Positions 17,540-25,896 of a stretch of DNA of 64,000 bases are shown here, one piece after another. Source of the DNA: Microbacterium proteolyticum (GTDB lineage Bacteria > Actinomycetota > Actinomycetes > Actinomycetales > Microbacteriaceae); assembly GCF_014192415.1 (NCBI RefSeq), contig NZ_JACHXY010000003.1:556227-620226 (forward strand), written 5' to 3'. The notes below the pieces were generated by a model that was not told where the DNA came from, ran no database searches, and was given only the letters and a program-made list of their open reading frames with translations. Position numbers and translations under genes: made by a program. Numbering within the stretch: the first letter of the stretch is position 1; every line of letters starts with the position of its first letter.

Positions 17540-17833
17540 TCACGCCTCGACGGGGTACCCCGCTGCGACCCATTCACCCGTGCCACCCTCGACGTTCGTC
17601 ACGTCGTGACCACGGGCGACGAGCGCCTCGGTCACGCGCGCCGACCGGCCGCCGACCTGGCAGATCACGTCGAACGGCTCTGCCGGCAGCTCGTCGAGGT
17701 GCTCACCCAGGGTCGACATCGGCAGGTTCACCGCGCCGGGCACGTGACCCGCGGCGAACTCGTGCTCTTCACGCACGTCGATCAGGGGACGCTCGCGTCC
17801 CGCGTGCAGGTCGTGGACCGTGATGGACTGCAT
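17540..17833 (-). CDS. rhodanese-like domain protein
   Basis: A 97-residue single rhodanese domain. The active-site Cys is in VICQVGGRSARV, and the N-terminal LIDVREEHEFAAGHVPGAVNLP is typical. It may carry persulfide sulfur. The ATG at 17833 has a very good ribosome site (AGGAGGAG), which excludes the longer reading from 17920. It lies upstream of, and in line with, the glutaredoxin and Dabb genes. Confidence 0.9.
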   Translation of the reverse strand: MQSITVHDLHAGRERPLIDVREEHEFAAGHVPGAVNLPMSTLGEHLDELPAEPFDVICQVGGRSARVTEALVARGHDVTNVEGGTGEWVAAGYPVEA

Positions 17834-17906
17834 GCTTCTCCTCCTGAAGGGGGGCGAGGCGACGACCAGGATGCCGAAGCGCCGCGAACCCGCGACGGAT
17901 ACACGA

Positions 17907-17932
17907 AGCGCCCGTCGCATCGGACAGGCGCT
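17907..17932 (-). terminator. Hairpin downstream of bS22 gene
   Basis: AGCGCC and GGCGCT form a 6-bp stem 15 bp past the stop of the tiny ribosomal-protein gene. On the minus strand it is followed by TCGTGT, so it is only a weak candidate. Confidence 0.35.
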
Positions 17933-17947
17933 CGGTGTGTAGCCGCG

Positions 17948-18046
17948 TTACTTCTTGTTGCGGCGCTGGTGACGAGTCTTGCGAAGCAGCTTGCGGTGCT
18001 TCTTCTTCGCCATGCGCTTACGGCGCTTCTTGATGACAGAACCCAC
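17948..18046 (-). CDS. small basic ribosomal protein bS22 (AURKAIP1/COX24 domain)
   Basis: A 32-residue, extremely basic peptide: GTG GGT TCT GTC at 18046, then IKKRRKRMAKKKHRKLLRKT and a Lys/Arg-rich end. This is the actinobacterial AURKAIP1/COX24 peptide seen as bS22 in mycobacterial 30S subunits, where it binds 16S rRNA near the decoding region. The gene is too short for default gene callers. Its neighbour upstream is the BldC-like regulator, an arrangement common in this group. Confidence 0.88.
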   Translation of the reverse strand: MGSVIKKRRKRMAKKKHRKLLRKTRHQRRNKK

Positions 18047-18128
18047 GGAAAACCTCACTAAGTCGGGGTCTGGGTGCCGATTTCGGCCCCCGGGAACAGC
18101 AGGCGATGGAAAAAAGCCTCGGATCAGT

Positions 18129-18320
18129 CTAGCCGACGTCGGACACCGGTCGCTGCACGACCTCGGCGACCGCCGATTCGGGCACACGGTAGCTGCGTCC
18201 GAATCGTACCGCGGGCAGCTCGCCGGCGTGCACGAGCCGGTAGACGGTCATCTTCGACACGCGCATGAGATCGGCGACCTCGGCGACCGTCAAGAACCGC
18301 ACGTCCGGCAGCTCGGCCAT
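18129..18320 (-). CDS. BldC-like MerR-type helix-turn-helix DNA-binding protein
   Basis: A 63-residue single winged-HTH domain: FLTVAEVADLMRVSKMTVYR, then LVHAGELPAVRFGRSYRVPE. This is the excisionase/BldC pattern, with almost no sequence outside the DNA-binding domain. BldC in Streptomyces binds direct repeats cooperatively and controls development; the role in a non-sporulating relative is unknown. No phage genes are nearby, so an excisionase role is unlikely. Confidence 0.9.
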   Translation of the reverse strand: MAELPDVRFLTVAEVADLMRVSKMTVYRLVHAGELPAVRFGRSYRVPESAVAEVVQRPVSDVG

Positions 18321-18473
18321 CGCTCACCCCTCGTTCCGGGTGGACTCACCCTCTGATGCTGACCACACTCTAGGGTCTGGTCGTGACGGCTGTAAACCGG
18401 TGGGCCGGGCGTGACGTGTGTGCATTCCGGATGCCGCACCCGACGACATCCACGGTCGTCGCCCGGAGGCGGA

Positions 18474-18869
18474 TCAACGCCCCGGGAGTTTGCGCAGCGC
18501 CGTCGAGAACGAGTGCTTGACCGACGCCGCAGCGCGGCCGACGACCTCGGCGGCATGCACGGCGGACTCCGGGAGAGCCGGCTCGTTCTCTTCATCGATC
18601 GAGAAGAACGGCACCAGCCAGTCGTCGACCTCGTCGAGAGGCGCGACCGCGAGGCTGTAGTAGCGGTGCTGGCCCATCTCGCGTACCGAGACCAGTTCGG
18701 CCTCCCGCAGCACCTTGAGGTGCTTGGAGACGGTGGGTTGACTGACCCCCAGCGCTGCGACGATCTGCGACACGCTGGTGCCGCGTTCGCCACCGGTCGC
18801 CCGGTCCAGGAGCAACTGAAGGATGTCGCGACGCGTGCCGTCAGCGATCACGTCGAAGATGTCCGCCAT
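18474..18869 (-). CDS. ArsR-family winged-helix regulator
   Basis: A 131-residue repressor with the ArsR domain at the N-terminus: MADIFDVIADGTRRDILQLL, then VSQIVAALGVSQPTVSKHLKVLREAELV and wing residues GQHRYYSL. No Cys-based metal site is obvious. It is divergent from trkH (69 bp apart), which raises the possibility that it controls potassium uptake, but no operator-like palindrome was clear. The C-terminal 45 residues are not conserved in the family. Confidence 0.87.
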   Translation of the reverse strand: MADIFDVIADGTRRDILQLLLDRATGGERGTSVSQIVAALGVSQPTVSKHLKVLREAELVSVREMGQHRYYSLAVAPLDEVDDWLVPFFSIDEENEPALPESAVHAAEVVGRAAASVKHSFSTALRKLPGR

Positions 18870-18937
18870 GGCATCAGATTAGCCAAGCCCTGGCCCGAGT
18901 ACCATGATTCGGGTTCGGGCACCGAAGGGAGCGGCGC

Positions 18938-20380
18938 ATGGCGGCGACGCCGAACGAGGTGCGATTGCCGGTGCGACTACGTCGCATCGCGTTCACGGCA
19001 TGGGATCGTCTGCGCAATCTGACGACCGCTTCGCCCGCGCGTTTCGCGGTGTTGGTCTTCGTCACGCTCATCCTGGTGTTCACGGCGCTGTTCTCCCTTC
19101 CGGCGGCATCCGCCGACGGTCGGGCCACACCGTTGGCCGATGCGCTGTTCACCGCGGTGTCGACCATCTGCGTGACAGGGCTCTCGACGGTCGACATGTA
19201 CTCGCACTGGTCACCGCTCGGTCACGCGATCACCTACGTCGGCGTCAACGTCGGCGCCCTGGGAGTGCTCACCCTGGCATCCATCCTCGGCCTGGTGATC
19301 TCCAAGCGGCTGGGGCTTCGGGCGAAGCTCATCGCCGCGGGCGACAGCAATCCGTTGCGCGCCCACGGCGGGCCGGTCAACGAGGGTCAGACCGTACGTC
19401 TCGGCGAGGTCGGTCAGCTGCTGCGCACGGTCGCGCTGTCGACCCTCGTCATCGAGGCGGGGTTGACCGTGCTCATCTACCCCGCACTCGTGGTCGGCGG
19501 AATCGACCCCCTGGTCGCCCTCTGGGAAGCGCCCTACTACGCGGCGATGGCGTTCACGAACACCGGATTCGTCCCGAACGCAGATGGGCTCACCCCCTTC
19601 GCGCAGGACTACTTCCTGCTGACGGTGCTGATGCTGGGCGTGTTCCTCGGTTCGATCGGCTTCCCCGTCATCTTCACCCTGTGGCGGCATCATTGGCGCT
19701 TCCGGCTGTGGTCGCTGCACACGAAGCTCACACTGATCACCACGGTCATCCTCTTCGTGCTCGGCGCGGGGTTCATCCTGCTCCTGGAATACGACAACCC
19801 CCTCACATTCGGGAGCATGGATGCGTGGGACACCACGTTCCAAGCGTTCTTCCTGTCGGCGATGACGAGGTCGGGCGGTTTCAGCGTCATCGACATCGGC
19901 GACCTGAACGGCGCGACCCTCATCGTCGGCTCCATGCTCATGTTCGTCGGCGGGGGCTCGGCCTCCACCGCCGGCGGTATCAAGGTCACGACCCTCGCCG
20001 TGTTGGCGCTGGCGGTGTTCTCCGAGGCGAAGGGACGCCCGTCCGTTCAGGCCTTCGGCCGGCGCATCCCGAGCGATGTCCAGCGGGTCGCCCTCTCGGT
20101 CGTGGCGTGGGGCGCCACGATCGTCGCGATCTCGACGGTCACCATCAGTCGCATCACCGACGCTCCCATCGAGTACGTGCTGTTCGACGTAATCTCCGGC
20201 TTCGCGACGGTGGGGCTCTCGACCGGGCTCACGGCGGAGCTGCCCGACCCCGCCGTGTACGTCATGTCGGCGACGATGTTCATGGGGCGCATTGGTACTG
20301 TGACTCTCGCCGCGGCGGTCGCCGCGGCCTCTCGCTCGCAGCTCTACGCGCTGCCCGTGGAAAGGCCGATCGTTGGTTGA
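18938..20380 (+). CDS. trkH: TrkH-type potassium transporter membrane subunit
   Basis: A 480-residue TrkH/KtrB channel-like subunit. The four pore-loop filters are recognisable: STICVTGLS, MAFTNTGF, AMTRSGGFS and SGFATVGLSTG, each centred on the conserved Gly, and TMs flank each. It imports K+ across the cytoplasmic membrane. It overlaps the regulatory trkA by 8 bp, so the two form a transcriptional unit. The ATG at 18938 follows GGGAGCGGCGC. Confidence 0.92.
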   Translation: MAATPNEVRLPVRLRRIAFTAWDRLRNLTTASPARFAVLVFVTLILVFTALFSLPAASADGRATPLADALFTAVSTICVTGLSTVDMYSHWSPLGHAITYVGVNVGALGVLTLASILGLVISKRLGLRAKLIAAGDSNPLRAHGGPVNEGQTVRLGEVGQLLRTVALSTLVIEAGLTVLIYPALVVGGIDPLVALWEAPYYAAMAFTNTGFVPNADGLTPFAQDYFLLTVLMLGVFLGSIGFPVIFTLWRHHWRFRLWSLHTKLTLITTVILFVLGAGFILLLEYDNPLTFGSMDAWDTTFQAFFLSAMTRSGGFSVIDIGDLNGATLIVGSMLMFVGGGSASTAGGIKVTTLAVLALAVFSEAKGRPSVQAFGRRIPSDVQRVALSVVAWGATIVAISTVTISRITDAPIEYVLFDVISGFATVGLSTGLTAELPDPAVYVMSATMFMGRIGTVTLAAAVAAASRSQLYALPVERPIVG

Positions 20381-21044
20381 ACGGATTCGCAGCGACGCGC
20401 CCGTCCTCGTGATCGGTCTCGGCCGATTCGGCGCGGCGTGCGCGGGAGAGCTCGACCGACTCGACCGCGACGTGCTCGCCGTCGACGGCAATCTCGAGCT
20501 CGTGCAGAAGTGGTCGGAGCGCGTCACCCACGCCGTCCAGGCCGACGCCCGCAACATCGACGCGCTCCGCCAGATCGGCGCGCAGGACTTCCAGGTCGCC
20601 GTCGTGGCCGTCGGTTCGCTCATCGAAGCGTCGGTGCTCATCACGGCGAACCTCGTCGACCTGAAAGTGCCGCAGATCTGGGCGAAAGCGGTGTCGCAGT
20701 CGCACGGCAAGATCCTCGCCCGCGTGGGGGCGAACCACGTCATCTACCCCGAGGCCGAGGCCGGAGAGCGCGTCGCGCACCTCGTGAGCGGGCGGATGCT
20801 GGACTTCATCCGCTTCGACGACGACTTCGTGCTCGCCAAGATGTACCCGCCGAAGCTCGTGCGCGGGGTCGGACTGAACGAGTCCGGCGTGCGCTCGAAG
20901 TACAACGTCACCGTCGTGGGTGTGAAGAGCCCGGGTCGCCCGTTCCGGTACGCCGAGGCCAACACGGTCGTGACCAACCACGATCTCATCATCGTCTCGG
21001 GCACGAACTCCGACATCGAGCGTTTCGCGGCGCTCGACCGCTGA
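20373..21044 (+). CDS. trkA: TrkA/KtrA potassium channel regulatory subunit (RCK)
   Basis: A 223-residue cytosolic subunit with RCK_N (Rossmann fold; VLVIGLGRFGAACAGEL near residue 10, acidic Asp at strand-2 end LAVDGN) and RCK_C (about 145-215). It binds nucleotides and gates TrkH. The start is TTG at 20373 within the trkH end, preceded by GGAAAGG. Length matches KtrA-type single-RCK proteins. Confidence 0.92.
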   Translation: MVERIRSDAPVLVIGLGRFGAACAGELDRLDRDVLAVDGNLELVQKWSERVTHAVQADARNIDALRQIGAQDFQVAVVAVGSLIEASVLITANLVDLKVPQIWAKAVSQSHGKILARVGANHVIYPEAEAGERVAHLVSGRMLDFIRFDDDFVLAKMYPPKLVRGVGLNESGVRSKYNVTVVGVKSPGRPFRYAEANTVVTNHDLIIVSGTNSDIERFAALDR

Positions 21045-21088
21045 CCCCGGCGCTCACCCGCCGCGCGACCGCGCCCGGCGGCCGCCTT

Positions 21089-21170
21089 CTCTCGCCCCGA
21101 GAAACGCTGCCCGCACGGAGAAACGCCTCGACGAGGCGTTCCTGGCTGCAGCAGGCGTTTCTCGCGAGAG
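21089..21170. repeat. Compound palindrome with three GAGAAACGC-type units
   Basis: Outer arms CTCTCGCCCCGAGAAACGC and GGCGTTTCTCGCGAGAG pair with a small bulge. Inside, AACGCCTC-GAC-GAGGCGTT forms a second 8-bp hairpin. It lies between convergent trkA and the DUF1905 gene, so it may act as a bidirectional terminator. GAGAAACGCC is shared with copy 2 of the 61-bp repeats. Confidence 0.75.
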
Positions 21171-21178
21171 GACCCGCT

Positions 21179-21466
21179 TCAGGCATCGATGTCGAGCACG
21201 ACCTCGACCTCGTCGTCGACTGCGAGACCCTCGGCATCTTGCAGCGCCTTCTTGACCGGCACGATGTATCCGCCGTCTTTCGGCCAGAGCGCGGTCGTCA
21301 CGGTCGTCGCACCGATGGTGACGGATGCCGGGACCATGCCCCAGCCGTACGTCACCACGGGCGCGATCTCGGCGATCATCGCCGCCTCGACCGGGGGCAC
21401 GGTGACGAAGTGGAACGGCGCGGGACCGCGCCAGAACCAGATCTGGCCCGAGAACCGCAGTCGCAT
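21179..21466 (-). CDS. DUF1905 domain protein
   Basis: A 95-residue small beta-barrel-like protein beginning MRLRFSGQIWFWRGPAPFHFVTVP with a YIVPVKKALQDAEGLAVDDEV centre, the DUF1905 pattern. Function is unknown. It sits 3 bp after proC and is probably co-transcribed. A related YdeI-associated fold is found in the gene at 62089-62517. Confidence 0.85.
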   Translation of the reverse strand: MRLRFSGQIWFWRGPAPFHFVTVPPVEAAMIAEIAPVVTYGWGMVPASVTIGATTVTTALWPKDGGYIVPVKKALQDAEGLAVDDEVEVVLDIDA

Positions 21467-21469
21467 GGC

Positions 21470-22315
21470 TCAGCCCCCGGCGGCCAATTCCTTGGCACGG
21501 GTGAGGGCGGCCTCTGCGGCGACGGTGAACGTGTCGTCGAGGCACGCATCTTGCAGGACGGCGATCGCCCGCTCGGTCGTGCCCTTCGGGCTCGTGACGC
21601 GACGGCGGAGTTCGGCGGGGTCGACATCGGAGGCGGCCAGCAGGCTCGTCGCGCCGATGAAGGTCTGCTCGGCGAGCAGTCGCGCCTGGTCGTGGTCGAA
21701 GCCCATGCGCACGGCGGCCTTGGTGAATTCCTCGACCAGGAGGAAGACGTAGGCCGGGCCGGAACCGGAGATCGTGGAGAGCGCGTCGATCTGCGCCTCG
21801 GGCACCTCGACGACCGCCCCCACCGTCTCGAACAGGGCGCGCACGACCGCGACATCGTCGTCGGATGCCGCGGGACCCGCCGCGAGACCCGTGACGCCCT
21901 TGCCGACGAGCGACGGGGTGTTGGGCATCGACCGCAGCGTCGCGACGTCGTCGCCGAGATGGCGGGCGAAGGTCTCGAGCGTGACACCGGCAGCGAGGCT
22001 CACCACCACCGCGCCGGGTCGGAGGTGCGGGGCGATCTCGGTCAGCAGGTCGGGCACCATCGCGGGCTTGACGCCGACGAGCACGATGTCGGCGGATGCC
22101 ACGGCGTGGGCGTTCCCGGCCGCCTGCGCTTCGAGGGCGACGCTCGTGACGCCCTCGAGGTCGGCGAGCTCCGCGGCCTTCGCGATCGAGCGGTTGGTCG
22201 CGATGACGCCACCACCGGTGAGCCCCGCGGCGACGAGACCGCGGAGGATGGCTCCCCCCATCGAGCCCGCGCCGATGATCGCGATCGGGGGCAGCGAGGT
22301 CGTGGTATCCGTCAT
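21470..22315 (-). CDS. proC: pyrroline-5-carboxylate reductase
   Basis: A 281-residue NADPH-dependent enzyme for the last step of proline synthesis. The N-terminal Rossmann motif IAIIGAGSMGGAIL is at residues 11-24. Signatures MPNTPSLVGKGVTGLAAG and ALSTISGSGPAYVFLLVEE (substrate and dimer region) are intact. Length matches the family. A PafBC-type promoter lies 6 bp before the ATG, so transcription appears leaderless and possibly damage-inducible. Confidence 0.95.
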   Translation of the reverse strand: MTDTTTSLPPIAIIGAGSMGGAILRGLVAAGLTGGGVIATNRSIAKAAELADLEGVTSVALEAQAAGNAHAVASADIVLVGVKPAMVPDLLTEIAPHLRPGAVVVSLAAGVTLETFARHLGDDVATLRSMPNTPSLVGKGVTGLAAGPAASDDDVAVVRALFETVGAVVEVPEAQIDALSTISGSGPAYVFLLVEEFTKAAVRMGFDHDQARLLAEQTFIGATSLLAASDVDPAELRRRVTSPKGTTERAIAVLQDACLDDTFTVAAEAALTRAKELAAGG

Positions 22316-22321
22316 GCCCTC

Positions 22322-22343
22322 AGTCTACGAACGACCCCCGACA
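22322..22343 (-). promoter_or_regulatory. PafBC/RecA-NDp-type promoter of proC
   Basis: On the minus strand TGTCGGGG, 8 bp, then TAGACT; the -10 ends 6 bp before the ATG. It matches the mycobacterial RecA-independent damage promoter pattern TGTCRGTG-N8-TAnnnT except in the last two bases of the upstream box. Confidence 0.65.
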
Positions 22344-22526
22344 TCCGCCCGGCGGCGTCGTCCGGCGAAAGGCAGTCCGCGGGCACGAACGGGAGCGGCG
22401 GCGAGACGTGTTCCGGGCGCGCGTGGGGCGGTGGGGCGGCGCAAGGCTGAGTGCGGCCGCCAGGGGCGCGCGTTAGAGTCGGAACCGGTGTACGGGAGCA
22501 CCGTTGAGCGACACGGAGGATCTGCC

Positions 22527-23639
22527 ATGACACTCTTCGACGGCATCACCGCACGTCTGGTCGAGACGGACCGGCTCGGTGTCAACGTTCTCGAACGCGC
22601 CGGCGACGACCCCGACACGACCGCCGACCACACGGTCGTCTTCGTGCACGGCAACGTCTCCTCGTCGCTGTTCTGGCAGGAGATCATGCAAGACCTGCCG
22701 AGCGAGCTGCGTGTGCTCGCGGTGGATCTGCGCGGCTTCGGCCGCACCGAGCACACGCCGATCGACGCCACCCGCGGTGTCCGCGACTTCAGCGACGACC
22801 TCCACGCGACGTTGCAGGCCCTCGGAGTCTCCGAGGCGCATCTCGTCGGCTGGTCGATGGGCGGCGGTGTCGTGCTGCAGTACGCACTCGACCACCCGGT
22901 GCTCTCGCTCACGTTGCAGTCGCCGGTATCGCCGTACGGCTTCGGCGGCACCCGCCGCGACGGATCACGACTCTCCGACGAAGACGCCGGCACGGGCGCC
23001 GGCGCCGCCAATGTCGACTTCGTGCAGCGGCTCATCGATCACGACACCACGGCCGACGCCCCGACGTCTCCGCGCTCGGTCTTCCGTTCCGCGTACGTCG
23101 CACCGGGGTACACCGGCGAGCACGAGGACGTCTGGGTCGAGTCGATGCTGTCGACCTCGACGGCGGGCGGCAACTACCCCGGCGATGCCGTCGCCACGGC
23201 GACCTGGCCCGGGTTCGCCCCCGGCACGACGGGCGTGCTCAACACCCTGTCCCCGAAGTACTTCGACGTGTCCGGGATCGTCGACCTCGAGGCGAAGCCC
23301 CCGATCCTCTGGATCTACGGCACGGCGGATGCCATCGTCTCCGACGCGTCGTTCTCCGACCTGAACCACCTGGGCTCGCTCGGTATCGTGCCGGGCTGGC
23401 CCGGAGCCGATGTCGCCCCGGCCCAGCCCATGGTGACGCAGACGCGCGACGTGCTGGCGGCATACGCGGCCGCGGGCGGCGAGGTGACGGAGGTGCCCGT
23501 CGACGGCGCCGGACACTCCGTGCACCTCGAGCGGCCCGCGCAGTTCCGCCGGGCACTGCTCACCCACATCGGCTATGTCGGACGCCCCGCCGACCCCGCC
23601 CCGCCCACCGAGGCGATCATCCTGCGCTCCGCCGACTGA
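22527..23639 (+). CDS. alpha/beta hydrolase
   Basis: A 370-residue alpha/beta-hydrolase. The oxyanion HGN is in VVFVHGNVSSSLFW, the nucleophile elbow is GWSMGGG (Ser about 112), the acid is probably in the IYGTADAIVSDAS strand, and the final His is in DGAGHSVHLERP. A long cap domain (about 140-270) sets substrate specificity, which is unknown. The ATG at 22527 has GGAGG eight bases upstream, excluding a long upstream extension antisense to proC. Confidence 0.9.
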   Translation: MTLFDGITARLVETDRLGVNVLERAGDDPDTTADHTVVFVHGNVSSSLFWQEIMQDLPSELRVLAVDLRGFGRTEHTPIDATRGVRDFSDDLHATLQALGVSEAHLVGWSMGGGVVLQYALDHPVLSLTLQSPVSPYGFGGTRRDGSRLSDEDAGTGAGAANVDFVQRLIDHDTTADAPTSPRSVFRSAYVAPGYTGEHEDVWVESMLSTSTAGGNYPGDAVATATWPGFAPGTTGVLNTLSPKYFDVSGIVDLEAKPPILWIYGTADAIVSDASFSDLNHLGSLGIVPGWPGADVAPAQPMVTQTRDVLAAYAAAGGEVTEVPVDGAGHSVHLERPAQFRRALLTHIGYVGRPADPAPPTEAIILRSAD

Positions 23640-23671
23640 CGCGGCGCCGACCCCCTCCCCCGGAGATCACC

Positions 23672-24601
23672 GTGGAGTACTGCCTGTTCACCGAGCCCCA
23701 GCAGGGGTTCTCGTACGACGACCAGCTCGCCTTCGCGCAGTCCGCCGAGCGGCACGGCCTCGACGGGTTCTTCCGTTCCGACCACTACCTCCGGATGGGC
23801 GAGGGCGACCCACGGCCCGGCCCGACCGACGCCTGGACGACGCTGGCCGGTCTCGCCCGGGAGACGTCACGCATCCGCCTCGGCACGCTGGTGTCGTCGG
23901 TGACCTACCGCCTGCCCGCGATCCTCGCGATCCAGGTCGCCCAGGTCGACGCGATGTCGGGCGGCCGCGTCGAGCTCGGACTCGGCACCGGCTGGTTCGA
24001 ACGCGAGCACCTCGCGTACGGCATCCCGTTTCCTGCCAAGAGGTTCGATCTGCTCGAGGAGCAGCTCCAGGTCGTGACGGGGCTCTGGTCCACTCCGGAT
24101 GCCGAGACCTACTCGTTCCACGGTCAGCACTATCGGTTGGATGAGGCGCCGGCGCTGCCGAATCCGGTGCAGTCTCCCCTGCCTGTGATCGTGGGTGGCG
24201 GCGGCCCGAAGCGCACCCCCGCGCTCGCCGCGCGCTACGCGACCGAGTTCAACATCGGCTTCGTCTCCGAAGACGTGGTGGCGGAGAAGTTCGCCGTCGT
24301 GCGAGCCGCGTGCGAGGCGATCGGCCGCGACCCGCAGACGCTGAAGCTCTCGGTCGCACTGCCCACGATCGTCGGCCGCGACGACGACGAGATCTCGCGT
24401 CGGGCCGAAGCGGTCGGGCAGTCCCGCGGGCAGTTCGACAACGGCGCGAACATCATCGGCACGCCCGAGCAGGTCGCCGAGAAGGTGCACCGGTTGCAGG
24501 CGCTCGGCGCCGAGCGTGTGTACTTCCAGCTGCTCGACCTGCGCGACATCGAGCACGCCGATCAGGTCGGCGCGGAGGTGCTGCCACTGCTCCCCCGCTG
24601 A
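23672..24601 (+). CDS. LLM class F420-dependent oxidoreductase
   Basis: A 309-residue TIM-barrel flavin/F420 oxidoreductase of the luciferase-like family. Features include RSDHYLRMG near residue 36, GTLVSSVTYRLPAILAIQVAQVDAMSGGRVELGLGTGWFEREH (F420-binding region, about 71-115) and a C-terminal GTPEQVAEKVHRLQALGAERVYFQLLD. The substrate is not predictable. The GTG start at 23672 follows CCCGGAGATCACC, with GGAGA as ribosome site, 32 bp after the hydrolase, suggesting an operon. Confidence 0.9.
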   Translation: MEYCLFTEPQQGFSYDDQLAFAQSAERHGLDGFFRSDHYLRMGEGDPRPGPTDAWTTLAGLARETSRIRLGTLVSSVTYRLPAILAIQVAQVDAMSGGRVELGLGTGWFEREHLAYGIPFPAKRFDLLEEQLQVVTGLWSTPDAETYSFHGQHYRLDEAPALPNPVQSPLPVIVGGGGPKRTPALAARYATEFNIGFVSEDVVAEKFAVVRAACEAIGRDPQTLKLSVALPTIVGRDDDEISRRAEAVGQSRGQFDNGANIIGTPEQVAEKVHRLQALGAERVYFQLLDLRDIEHADQVGAEVLPLLPR

Positions 24602-24698
24602 GCACGGCTGGTCGAGGCCGCACCCGAACGCTGTCGGTCGGTGCGCGCGTCCTATCGACGCCCCGCGCGGACGACTCCGCGCTTCCCGTCGCTCCTTC

Positions 24699-25160
24699 TC
24701 ACCGGCGGTCTTCGAAGAACGCGTGCAGCTGAGCGGCGGCCGTCCGCTCCTCGACTCCGCCGACGACCTCGACCCGGTGCGGCAGACGACGGTCGCGCAG
24801 GACGTCGTACATCGATCCGGCCGCCCCCGCCTTGGCATCCCAGGATCCGAACACCACGCGCGGCACTCGCGCTTGCAGGATCGCCCCGGCGCACATCACG
24901 CACGGCTCGAGCGTCACGACGAGCGTGCAGTCGGCGAGGTGCCACGACCCGGTCCGGGATGCCGCCTCACGCAACGCCACGATCTCGGCGTGCGCGGTGG
25001 GGTCGTTCGTGAGCTCGCGGAGATTTCGTCCCTCCCCCACGATCGACCCGTCGGCATCCAGGACGACGGCGCCCACGGGCACGTCACCGTCCACCGCCGC
25101 AGCCGCGGCGAGCGCGAACGCTCGGTGCATCGCGGCGAGGTCACGGGCAGTCGGGGTCAC
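24699..25160 (-). CDS. tadA: tRNA-adenosine (wobble A34) deaminase
   Basis: A 153-residue zinc deaminase. The catalytic HAE (TAHAEIVAL) and the PCVMC zinc Cys pair ([12 protein letters not shown]) are both present. TadA converts A34 to inosine in tRNA-Arg(ACG), and such a tRNA gene is present in this window at 60947. Length and motif spacing fit TadA better than cytosine or guanine deaminase. It is divergent from upp with 56 bp between. Confidence 0.88.
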   Translation of the reverse strand: MTPTARDLAAMHRAFALAAAAAVDGDVPVGAVVLDADGSIVGEGRNLRELTNDPTAHAEIVALREAASRTGSWHLADCTLVVTLEPCVMCAGAILQARVPRVVFGSWDAKAGAAGSMYDVLRDRRLPHRVEVVGGVEERTAAAQLHAFFEDRR

Positions 25161-25216
25161 GGGGCTCCGGAAAAAGGGGACGAGGTCGCACGGGGGAAGC
25201 CGTTAGCCTTGAGCCT

Positions 25217-25849
25217 ATGCGTGTCCACGTCGCCGACCACCCTCTCATCACCCACAAGCTGACGGTGCTGCGCGACGTGCAGACGTCGTCGCCGGTGTTC
25301 CGTCAGCTCACCGAGGAGCTCGTGACGCTGCTCGCGTACGAAGCGACTCGCAACGTGCGCGTCGAGCCGATCGAGATCCAAACCCCGGTGACCACCACCG
25401 AGGGGGTGAAGATCAGCGAGCCCCGCCCGATCGTCGTTCCGATCCTGCGCGCCGGTCTCGGCATGCTCGAGGGCATGGTGAAGCTCCTCCCCACCGCCGA
25501 GGTCGGATTCCTCGGCATGGTGCGCGACGAGCAGACGTTCGAGCCCACGACCTACGCCGAGCGTCTTCCCGACGACCTCAGCGACCGCCAGTGCTTCGTG
25601 CTCGACCCGATGCTGGCCACCGGAGGCTCGCTCGGCGCGGCCATCAACTTCCTCTTCGCCCGCGGGGCGCAGGACGTCACGGCGATCTGCCTGCTGGGTG
25701 CCCCTGAGGGCGTCGCCGCGATCGAGAAGCAGGTCGAGGGCCACGACGTCACGCTCGTGCTCGGTGCCGTCGACGAGCGTCTGAACGAGAAGGGCTACAT
25801 CGTGCCCGGTCTCGGCGACGCCGGCGACCGCCTGTACGGCACCGCCTGA
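25217..25849 (+). CDS. upp: uracil phosphoribosyltransferase
   Basis: A 210-residue pyrimidine salvage enzyme making UMP from uracil and PRPP. It carries [17 protein letters not shown] and the PRPP loop [15 protein letters not shown], plus the uracil-binding C-terminal [16 protein letters not shown]. The sequence is full length. The ATG at 25217 lies just after a TAGCCT -10-like hexamer, giving a very short leader. Confidence 0.95.
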   Translation: MRVHVADHPLITHKLTVLRDVQTSSPVFRQLTEELVTLLAYEATRNVRVEPIEIQTPVTTTEGVKISEPRPIVVPILRAGLGMLEGMVKLLPTAEVGFLGMVRDEQTFEPTTYAERLPDDLSDRQCFVLDPMLATGGSLGAAINFLFARGAQDVTAICLLGAPEGVAAIEKQVEGHDVTLVLGAVDERLNEKGYIVPGLGDAGDRLYGTA

Positions 25850-25896
25850 TCCCCCGGCGACGTCCGGCCGGCGCGGGTGGCGCGCAGACGGGCCGG

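Noticed and set aside
18129..18320. Phage excisionase
   Set aside because: The small MerR-like HTH resembles one, but no integrase or phage genes are near, and BldC-type context with bS22 is typical chromosome.
21774..22526. Upstream extension of the alpha/beta hydrolase
   Set aside because: It lies antisense to proC; a good ribosome site precedes the ATG at 22527.
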